The position numbers were made by a program, and so were the translations under genes. A stretch of DNA of 64,000 nt from positions 1,581,501-1,645,500 of the forward strand of contig JAINUG010000149.1 in NCBI GenBank assembly GCA_029706075.1. Direction: 5' to 3'. Under the pieces are notes generated by a model. That model made no database searches, was not told the origin of the DNA, and saw only the letters and a program-made list of their open reading frames with translations. Shown in pieces: positions 56,332-64,000 of the stretch. Numbering within the stretch: the first letter of the stretch is position 1; every line of letters starts with the position of its first letter. The DNA comes from Aldrovandia affinis. Lineage: Eukaryota > Chordata > Actinopteri > Notacanthiformes > Halosauridae.

Positions 56332-57105
56332 GGAGGAGCGACGCGGAGCATGAAGGCAGATTTTTGCTAAAGCTGGATTTAGCCGATGTCCTCTCTTTTT
56401 TCAGTTGAGCGACGGACCTTTCCTCTTCAGCCATCTTCCTTCTTATTATCACAGGCTATCAATGTTTAAATTTCTATTCGAATTCTTCTGTTATTTTCTT
56501 TAACAGATTAAAGTCCTTTCAAACTGCTCACTTGGTGTTTTTACTTTTGTTTAATTCAATTGTGACGTTTTACAGTCCAAAATGACATTTATTTACTGCC
56601 AGAATAAATGGGACTCTTATTTTGAAATCCCGGATCTTCCGTGTACGCTTGTGGCCTTTTACACCTTCGCGCTCGTCAGTGACGCACTAGGGAATTACCT
56701 CCTCTCACAGTTTGAATATCGTTCGCTCCGGTTAGCCACTTCAGCCGGCACAGTCAATCCCACGTTACTCTGGCTAGCAATGCATGCCTCTATTTACACC
56801 CAGTTTGAATTAGTTCGCTCGTCAGAGCTATTGCTTACCCGACCGCTTCCCTGGTCGTGCTGTCCTCTCTCGCCGTCTCGTACTGCCGACACAGTTTATT
56901 TTCAAGACGCGCTCCACAGACAGCAGACCTGGCTAGCTAGCTAGCTAGCTTCGGATAAGTGCAGACACTTTTCTGAATTCTTTCGAACGCTTGTATTCGT
57001 CCCGCGGAGAACTCCTCTCGAAATGTGGCTTCTTTTCACTTGGTCCACCACTTCGGGAAACTTTTCAAAGATATTTCTTTGACTCCCGGACCGTGGTTTC
57101 ACAAT

Positions 57106-57544
57106 TGTTCAGTCTACTGACGCCGACCGAAAGGCTAGACTGAGGGATATGGACACCATTCAACTCGTTTTCGTACTTTTTATTGAAAATCGAATAGATT
57201 GTGAAACCTGGGAATGCAGACAACAAAACATACATAAGTTGAGGCAACATACCCAGCTCTGCACACATTAAATGACTAAGCACAAAGCACACATTAAACA
57301 CATACTAACCGTGGCATCCCTCAAGTCCTGGCGTGACACAATGAACCAATGCGCACGGTCTCCCACTTAAGCACCTAATCACAGCCCCCGATATCCCTAC
57401 GCATAACTGGGCACTAGATACGATCAATTCCTACGCTGTTATGAAACATAACTCAAAATGATGTTACTAATAAATTTAACATTTTTTCAATTCTATTGGC
57501 TGAAATATGTACATTTAAACATCCCATCCTAACTGGACAGTACA
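57106..57544 (-). repeat. 5' LTR of the BEL/Pao element
   Basis: 439 bp with TG/CA ends on the minus strand; near-identical to 50178-50634. The next minus-strand bases, 'ATTGTGAAACCACGGTCCGG', should contain the primer site, but I could not match it to a tRNA by eye. Confidence 0.9.
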
Positions 57545-57813
57545 ATACCCATCTGTGATGGAAAAAGTAAGTATTCCAAAAGTATTCTAAAAGTAATCTG
57601 AATACGTAACTTTTTTGAGACAGGTAACTCTATTCGTATCTGATTACTTTCAGAGCCGTGTAATCAATATTCAGGCACTAATCACATTTACAAAGTAACC
57701 CTCCCAACCCTGGCCCTCCCACAGCCTGAAATAAATTTGACCAGTTCTGATAAAAACTGGTTTTTAGCTATTTAGATCTCAGATGTGCTAAACTATTTTC
57801 ACACCCTTACATA

Positions 57814-58807
57814 TGTAACATGAGGGACATTAGGACCCAGGAGTTCCTTGGCCAGGTATGGCCAAATCAGGTAAAGGGAAGTCGCGTGAGACTTCAGAGT
57901 TCAGTTCACGTTTGTTTTCGTCCTTTTTTTGAATGAGGTGAATGGAGTCTACGCGCGTTACGGATTAACAAAGCAAAGGAATATGCCATTGCCCCACAGT
58001 TTAAGGTATGAGCAGGCTAAACACTCTTGGTTTTGTTTGTAAATCTGTGTCATCATTGCCGACCTCCAATTTATAGTCTCTTTTGTTTAGACATACCTGA
58101 TGTGGTTGGGCTTTGGAAAGGATTATTCCTGGTAGCCATACTTTTCACCCACGGAGCGAGCGGGTAGATCGTAGTGAGGTGAGAAGTTGATAATGTGCTT
58201 AGTCCAAATATGTGTTCTGTATATTGCTGTATGTGGGCCTATGTCTATGCTGCATGAGGGTAATGAGTCCTTTGTATTTTTAGGCTGTATCGGCGTGACG
58301 CGTTTACAGCCACTGTTTTTCCTCGTATATTTCTTTGTGTCTCCTTATGTTATTTTAGCGTGTTTAATTTTGATTCGTACCTCTGTGCCTCCGTTGGGTA
58401 AAACACCGCTATCAGAAGGAATCGTGCCATCGACCATTTTTGTACTATTATTTGATTATTTATTTAGAAGTGTCGTGGTTGTATTTATTTATTTATTAGA
58501 AGTGTGGTGTGGTTATCTTTACATCCTAGAGGTGCTGTGCTTAACCCGGGTGTGCAATAGTAATAGGGTTTGGCGCGTTTATTGTCTGTAGTGGTTTAAC
58601 CCATACTAGTCCAGAGTTTTATATGATTGTTTTACCATGTTGGTGATTTAATAAAGTGTAATTTGGTATACAAAAAGAACCTCTGTTTGTCATCTTCCTT
58701 CATTGGAAACCCTGTGTGGGGACTACAAATTGTGTAGCGATAAAGTGAGGGTCTCTCCCCTTCCAAGATAGTGGCGTGGTCTATTTGCATTTAACCATTA
58801 GGTTACA
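57814..58807 (+). repeat. 5' LTR of a Ty3/gypsy element
   Basis: 994 bp from TGTAACATGAGG to AGGTTACA, with perfect 6-bp inverted ends TGTAAC/GTTACA. AATAAA near 58649 marks the end of R. It interrupts the E-flank sequence right after 'cccttacata', whose continuation survives in unit C at about 28535 ('acataaccaagacc'). The open frame at 58187-58591 lies within the LTR and is not a gene. Confidence 0.92.
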
Positions 58808-58809
58808 TT

Positions 58810-58827
58810 TGGCGCAGTCGGCAGGAT
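58810..58827 (+). promoter_or_regulatory. Primer binding site of the gypsy element
   Basis: TGGCGCAGTCGGCAGGAT, 2 nt after the LTR. Complementary in form to a tRNA 3' end with CCA; by recollection closest to tRNA-Ser ('...CCTGCCGACTACGCCA' type, one mismatch). Confidence 0.75.
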
Positions 58828-59030
58828 CTCAGAGGTTTTTTTTTGTAGTTCCATGTGAGGTTTTATTTTATATGAGGCACAGAGAGTAGTTGTTAGGGTT
58901 GGAGGAAAAACAGTGGTTGTCTAGGAGAAGATCAAGAGGACATCCACCGCACTCCAGTTCGCCATCCTACCAACGGGTACAGTGTGGACATTCCTACCTG
59001 TCCGGGGTGTGGGAGACAAAGACATTTAAA

Positions 59031-60185
59031 ATGAGTCTGACCGATACTGACATTCAAGAACAAATTAGGGCCTTGACTGAGCTTGTTAAACAGCTGCAGG
59101 CAGAAAATACTCAGCTTCGAGACAGGGGAAATGCACCAACCCCTGGCCCATCAGGCCAAGCAGGAACCCCTGGGACTCCAGCCCAGACAGCGAGTAACAA
59201 TGGCACTAGTCACCCAGCACCTGAGAGAGTGTATATTTATGCACCCAGGGAGAGGAAGTGTCCACAGTTTTCTGGTATTATGGCCCAGGATCATATGACT
59301 GTGGAGGAGTGGGTGGAGGAAGCACGAAAGTCACTGTCTATGCAGCAAACATCCATGGTAGAACAGACAGTATTCCTCTGTGATCTTCTAGATGGAGAGG
59401 CTAAGAGGGAGGTTAAGTTTAGCTCCTCTACAGATAGAGCTAACCCTGAGGCAATCTTTACCATGCTGTTGGATAATTTTGGCTGTGATCAGACATATGT
59501 GACGCTGCATAGACAGTTCTTTCAGCGGCAGCAACGAGAAAATGAATCCATTCGTGAATTTGCCCATGCACTGTTAGAGTTATTGGATTTGCTTAAAAGC
59601 AAAGATCCACGTGGTGTTCCAAACCCAGACATGGTCATTCGTGACACTTTTGTTGAAAATGTACGTGACGCTAAATTACAGCGTGAATTGACACATCTAG
59701 TCCGGCAGCACCCCACCCATTCATTTCAAGATATACGTGAAGCTGCCATTAAATGGGAAAAACGAAGGCCCCCTATTGGCACACAAAGAGCACGGGTATA
59801 TTCATGTGACTTACACACCTCTGAAATGGTAGAGAGTAATGTTGACACGAGTGCCATTACTGCCGGGCCCAGTGACGACTTGAGGGAACTTAAAGAGTGT
59901 TTCCGTAGGCAGCAAGCCCAACTTGACGCCATTCTCAAACATGTAGGGGCACCATCTACTGCTGCTAGCTCCACAGCTCCCCAGGCTTACCCTAGTGGTC
60001 ATAGGTCAAGGTCGTACCGTTTTCAACCAGATGGTAAACCAATATGTATGCGTTGTAACAAAGCAGGTCATATTGCCAGGTTTTGCAGAGTTGAGCTGAG
60101 TGGGTCCCTTGGGAGGGTGGAGTCAGGGACACAGGACAGACAGGTGGGTGCAAGGGTGAATGCAGTGGAACAGCAGGGAAACTAG
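59031..60185 (+). CDS. Ty3/gypsy gag, 384 aa
   Basis: ATG 59031 is chosen over the in-frame upstream 58890 start because gag homology and a good context begin there. An N-terminal heptad segment ('IRALTELVKQLQAENTQLRD') is followed by a Pro/Gly/Ala linker, then the capsid-like region ('KCPQFSGIMAQDHMTVEEWV', 'LLDNFGCDQTYVTLHRQFFQ', 'ESIREFAHALLELLDLLKSK', 'FQDIREAAIKWEKRRPP'), and near residue 340 a CCHC knuckle 'CMRCNKAGHIARFC' for RNA binding. Stop at 60183. It is the first gene of the element and is intact as read. Downstream pol is in other frames. Confidence 0.9.
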   Translation: MSLTDTDIQEQIRALTELVKQLQAENTQLRDRGNAPTPGPSGQAGTPGTPAQTASNNGTSHPAPERVYIYAPRERKCPQFSGIMAQDHMTVEEWVEEARKSLSMQQTSMVEQTVFLCDLLDGEAKREVKFSSSTDRANPEAIFTMLLDNFGCDQTYVTLHRQFFQRQQRENESIREFAHALLELLDLLKSKDPRGVPNPDMVIRDTFVENVRDAKLQRELTHLVRQHPTHSFQDIREAAIKWEKRRPPIGTQRARVYSCDLHTSEMVESNVDTSAITAGPSDDLRELKECFRRQQAQLDAILKHVGAPSTAASSTAPQAYPSGHRSRSYRFQPDGKPICMRCNKAGHIARFCRVELSGSLGRVESGTQDRQVGARVNAVEQQGN

Positions 60186-60226
60186 CGCCCTTTGGTGTTG
60201 AGAACCCGGCACCAGAGGGGGGTTAT

Positions 60227-60850
60227 GTGGGTTCAAATAGGAGCAAGGTTGCATCACGGTTAATTGGACAGTGCCCAGTGATTCAGGTCAGAATAGGGGG
60301 GGTGGGGATGCCGTCCCTACTCGATACAGGGTCAATGGTGACTACAGTGACTCAGGCCTTCTTTGAAAAGTATCTTAAGCCCCAAACTAAAGAGCAGCTG
60401 AAATTTTGTAACTGGCTTCAACTGACGGCAGCAAATGGGCTGGATATCCCGTACTTGGGATATGTGGAGCTAGATGTTGAAGTCCTGGGCAAAGTCCTCC
60501 CACAGATGGGCATCCTGGTAGTAAAAGACCCCCCTGACCCACTTGCCCAGCGTCGGAAAAATGCTGTGCCTGGCCTGCTGGGAATGAACATTATCAGCGG
60601 CTGCTATGATGAACTATTCCGTGAACACGGTAACCACCTCTTTTCTGTCCCCCTAGTCAAACAAGCAGGAACAGAATGGGTGAGCGCCCTATCCCAATGC
60701 CAACAAAGGGAACGGCTCCTGGAGACCGGCCGAGTCGGAGAGGCGGTGTCATCGGAGAGAGCAGACCCAGGAGGAAGGACGGCGGGTTGTATTCATCCGC
60801 TCTATGGTGGCAGAGTCCCCTCCACCCTCTACCATCTCTGGCCTCGATGA
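60227..60850 (+). pseudogene. Ty3/gypsy protease region
   Basis: 'VIQVRIGGVGMPSLLDTGSM' carries the DTG catalytic triad of retropepsins, with 'GLLGMNIISGCYDEL' near the C-terminal strand. The frame is open for 208 residues, but its last part (from about 60780) is out of frame with the RT that begins near 60804. Gypsy protease is normally fused to RT, so a frame slip has occurred or frameshifting would be needed. Confidence 0.85.
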
Positions 60851-62510
60851 ACTGAAATGGCCTGACCTGTCTCCCCATGAAATAACAACAGCAAAGACTC
60901 TGTTGTCCAAGTACAGTGACACATTCAGCCTCTATGAGGGAGATGTGGGCTGCACCAATTTGATCCACCATGAAATCCCTCTGGTGGATGATGTCCCGGT
61001 ACGCCAACGGTACCGCCGTCTCCCCCCCTCTCAGTTCTCACTGGTCAAGGCCCACATCCAGGGACTGTTACAGCAGGACATTGTGAGAGTGAGCTGCAGC
61101 CCCTACGCCTCGCCCATTGTGGTCGTCCAGAAGAAGGGTGGGGACATACGACTCGGCGTTGACTATCGACAACTCAACGCCAAGACGAGGAAAGATGCCT
61201 ACCCACTGCCGCACATAGAAGAGTCCCTGGATGCCCTGACTGGTGCCAGATGGTTCTCTACACTCGACCTGGCAAGTGGGTACAACCAAGTACCAATGGC
61301 GGAGAAGGACAAGGAGAAAACCGCCTTCTGTACCCCGTTCGGCCTGTTCGAATTTAACAGAATGCCATTCGGACTGTGCAACGCGCCAGGAACATTCCAA
61401 CGTCTGATGGAGCGCATCTTCGGCGATCAGAGTTTCCAGTCAGTCCTACTGTATTTGGATGATATTGTCATCTTCTCGACCTCCTTCAGTCAGCACCTGC
61501 AGCGTTTGGAGATGGTCCTGAGTCGGCTCCGGCAACACCACCTGAAACTGAAGATGTCCAAATGCCACTTCTTTCAGCGGGAGGTGAGGTATCTGGGCCA
61601 CATCATCTCGGCCGCCGGGGTGGCTACCGATCCGGAGAAGACCAGAGCAGTGGTGGACTGGAAGCGCCCATCTACGGTCTCAGAGCTCAGATCCTTTGTG
61701 GGGTTTGCGTCATACTATCGGCGTTTCGTGGAAGGGTTCGCCCAAGCATGCCGCCCCACTCCACCGGCTTGTCGCCGAGCTACAGGGAACCAACAAAAAG
61801 CCCCGCCCAAAGGCCAGTGTCAAGTTACAGGGACACTGGAATGAACAGTGCGAACAGGCATTTCAGACCCTGAAAACAAGGCTGACCACCACCCCAGTCC
61901 TAGGCTATGCCAACTTCAAGCAGCCCTTTATTCTGGAAGTTGATGCTAGCCACCAGGGCCTCGGCGCAGTACTCTCACAAGAACAAGATGGAGGACGTAG
62001 GCCGATTGCGTTTGCCAGCAGGGGGCTTAGGAAGACTAAGAGGAACATGTTGAACTACAGCTCCATGAAATTGGAGTTTCTGGCGCTGAAGTGGGCGGTT
62101 ACCGAAAAGTTCAGGGAATACCTCCTGGGAACCACGTTCACCATTTACACAGACAACAACCCCCTGAGCTATCTGCAGACAGCTAAGCTGGCAGCTGTAG
62201 AGCAACGATGGGCCTCGGAGTTGGCCAGTTTCAACTTTGACATTAAGTACCGACCTGGCCCTGTCAATCGAAATGCTGACGCCCTTTCTCGCCTCCCAAA
62301 CACTCAGTCCATCTCTACAGCTCTCCCTGGCATCGCCGTCCCACCACAAGTGGCGGACCACCACCTACAGCGCCCCAGCGGGAAACCAGAGTTCACAGCC
62401 CACACTATGGCTGTGGACGCAGCTCCAGTGCGCACCCAGGCTGATCTGCAGGCCCTGCAAGCCGCCGACCCTGCAATCAAAGCCTTCCTGCCCTATTGGA
62501 GAAGAGGGCG
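60804..62510 (+). pseudogene. Ty3/gypsy reverse transcriptase and RNase H, frameshifted
   Basis: RT is in one frame to about 61745: 'SPYASPIVVVQKKGGDIRLG', 'VDYRQLNAKTRKDAYPLP', 'FSTLDLASGYNQVPM', 'PFGLCNAPGTFQRLMERIF', 'LLYLDDIVIFS' (YLDD box), 'YLGHIISAAG'. A one-base slip then moves to the frame of 61696-62510 with 'FILEVDASHQGLGAVLSQEQ', 'YSSMKLEFLALKWAVTEKF', 'FTIYTDNNPLSYLQ' and 'RPGPVNRNADALSRLP', which are the four RNase H acidic regions. A further slip lies near 62497. Catalytic residues look intact, so the lesions are few and could be recent or sequencing errors. Confidence 0.92.
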
Positions 62511-62596
62511 GCCCCAAATGGAGCAGAAAGGGTCAGAGAACCGCCTCAGGTGTTGGGGCTGTCTCGAGAATGGAAGAGGATCAGGGAGAAGCACGG

Positions 62597-64000
62597 GTAC
62601 TCTACCGGGAGATCCGGATACCCCCAAGCCGAGAGGCGGTGCACCAGCTACTGTTACCCAAAGTACTGCAGGCCGAGGTACTGACCAGTCTACACGACAA
62701 TCATGGCCACCAAGGAGCAGAGAGGACAATTGGCCTAGTCCGGGAGAGGTGCTATTGGTCGAACATGCGTTCGGATATCGACCGGTGGTGCAAAGAGTGT
62801 GAGCGGTGCGTTGTGGCAAAGGCAGTACAGCCATCAGTCCGGACCACCATGGGACATCTAATGGCCTACAAACCATTGGAGGTAATAGCCATTGATTTCG
62901 CCACCTTGGAAAGGGCCAGTGATGGCAGAGAGAACATCCTGGTCGTCACCGATGTCTTCTCCAAATTCAGCCAGGCGTATCCCACGTCTGATCAGAAGGC
63001 TCACACAGTAGTCAAGATCCTCACCGAAAAGTGGTTCTATACATACGGAGTGCCAAAACGGATTCACTCTGACCAAGGCCGCAACTTTGAAGGAGAGCTA
63101 CTCAAGCGCCTCTGCCAGCTGTATGGCGTTGTAAAGAGTAGGACCACCCCATACCATCCAGAGGGGAATGGACAATGCAAGAGATTTAACAGAACCATCT
63201 TTGACCTCTTGCGCTCCCTCCCAGAGGAGAAGAAACGAAAGTGGCCTCAAGTGCTCCCCCAGCTACTGTTCGCATACAATACCACCGCCCACCAGTCAAC
63301 AGGCCATTCACCCTACGAACTGATGTTTGGCCAGAAGCCCCAGCTGCCCGTCGATCTGCTTCTGGGTCAAGCGGAGGAGGAACAGATGGCCACCACACTG
63401 GAAGATTGGGTGACCAGACACCAAGATCACCTGGCCTCTGTCTATGTGAATGCCCGGAGGTATCTCGAGGCAGCTGCAACGTCCAGAGAGCACCGGCAGC
63501 CTGAACCAAACGCACCTATCCTCTTAGCAGGGACCTTAGTCTATAAGAAGAACCATGGACCAGGACGACGAAAAATCCAAGACATGTGGGAATCAACGGT
63601 CTATCAAGTGGTGGAATGCCTGGATAAGGCTGGCTCAGTATACAAGATTCAGTCCCGTGACCACCCAGACCAGCAGAAGAACATCCACCGCTCAGAATTG
63701 AGACCGATCACAGCCAATGGAGTCCTGGTGTCCGAACCATTGACGGGGTTAATCCCGGTCAGAGCAAGGGACAGAGTGCTTTCACCAGAGGGTGAAAGTG
63801 ACGATGGCCACAGTGACGACAGCTTTCTGTCAGGAGTCCTGACCCCCCCTCCGAACCAGCAGGGCCCCCAGCAAATGGAACCAGCCCTAGAGCCCCGACC
63901 CCAAGAGACTTGCCCAGTAGCAGCCCCCTCCCCTTTAGTCGAGGACTGCCCAGTACCTCCTTCTGCCCCGCAGCCATCAGAACCAATGACAGGTTTGCAA
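62597..64000 (+). pseudogene. Ty3/gypsy integrase (runs off the window)
   Basis: Open from 62597 to the window end in a frame different from RNase H. HHCC module 'LHDNHGHQGAERTIGLVRER' with 'CKECERC'. The catalytic core has Asp in 'VIAIDFATLERAS', Asp in 'KRIHSDQGRNFEG', and Glu in 'TPYHPEGNGQCKRFNRT'. After the core comes 'NTTAHQSTGHSPYELMFGQK' and a GPY/F-like region around 63590 ('MWESTVYQVVECLDK', 'NIHRSELRPI'), then a Pro-rich tail. No envelope gene is seen before the edge. Possibly functional as a domain, but detached from RT by frame slips. Confidence 0.88.

Larger units (their letters stand above)
50178..57544 (-). mobile_element. BEL/Pao LTR retrotransposon, near-complete structure
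   Basis: 7367 bp on the minus strand. Two LTRs, 50178-50634 (457 bp, 3' LTR) and 57106-57544 (439 bp, 5' LTR), with TG/CA ends. They differ by eye at only two or so single bases plus two short indel patches. 5-bp target duplication ATACC at 50173-50177 and 57545-57549; the C flank (28262-28272, 'aacatacccatctg') is the unoccupied site. Order on the minus strand: gag, protease, RT, RNase H, integrase start, with frameshifts, a hAT insertion and no integrase core. Confidence 0.95.
49004..57713. mobile_element. TIR element (CCAGGGTTGGG family), split by the BEL/Pao insertion
   Basis: Left end 'ccagggttgggttgtaatgg' at 49004, right end 'ccctcccaaccctgg' at 57699-57713. The interior matches 26933-28434 except for a deletion of about 160 bp near 49180 and the 7.4-kb retrotransposon. 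Confidence 0.65.
47710..57813 (+). mobile_element. piggyBac-like element copy (E flank), interrupted and 3'-cut
   Basis: The left end CCCCCTGAGGTC follows TTAA (47706-47709) inside the Tc1-like transposase gene. It contains the same C-terminal exon, TIR element and flank order as 25665-28540, but carries the BEL/Pao retrotransposon (50178-57544). It is ended at 57813 by the incoming gypsy LTR, so its right end is not seen. Confidence 0.7.

Noticed and set aside
58187-58591. 134-residue hydrophobic open frame
   Set aside because: Lies wholly inside the gypsy LTR; no homology and untypical composition.
57814-64000. Endogenous retrovirus with envelope
   Set aside because: No envelope frame is seen before the window edge and the domain order is that of a Ty3/gypsy element.

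Overview
This is vertebrate nuclear DNA, almost certainly from a teleost fish. The reasons are a tandem array of single-coding-exon receptors of the fish 'odorant receptor 131-2-like' type; DANA/Mermaid-like tRNA-derived SINEs; L1, L2, Tc1, hAT and piggyBac-like elements; BEL/Pao and Ty3/gypsy LTR elements; and long (CA)n tracts. I cannot name the species from sequence alone.

The genes that matter are five receptor loci, all on the + strand, here called OR-A to OR-E. OR-A (3183-4185) is frameshifted. OR-B (11227-11972) lacks its 5' half. OR-C (18811-19752) and OR-D (31778-32716) are intact 7-TM receptors of 313 and 312 aa. OR-E (41738-42347) is cut off after TM5 and fused to unrelated DNA. 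C, D and E share one gene model: an upstream block with homeodomain-type sites, a TATA-like box, a leader exon, an intron of about 1.1-1.7 kb, a 13-nt leader remnant, then the coding exon. B keeps part of the upstream block.

The rest is mostly transposon-derived. 1-2300: gypsy remnant and duplicated SINE. 4985-7575: dead L1 carrying two SINEs with perfect 14-bp target-site duplications. 8128-8759: 28-bp minisatellite. 13484-14134: coiled-coil exon relic. 14275-15455: solo LTR between inverted Tc1 ends. 21277-23163: two adjacent TIR elements. 34386-38097: L2 with a second LINE inside it, then a 1.3-kb hAT element.

The 3' flanks of C, D and E derive from one sequence. D (32717-33367) is a short, largely uninterrupted form. 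C (23268-28540) and E (43738-57813) share a nested Tc1 then piggyBac-like then TIR-element stack. The E copy later gained a hAT element (44551-46637), a 7.4-kb BEL/Pao retrotransposon (50178-57544, minus strand) and a Ty3/gypsy element running off the window end (57814-64000+). The C copy preserves the empty site for the first two with matching target-site duplications, and the D copy preserves the empty Tc1 site. The window is therefore a dated record of receptor-cluster duplication and decay.

No host gene outside the receptor family is clearly present. No CRISPR, rRNA or functional tRNA gene was seen.
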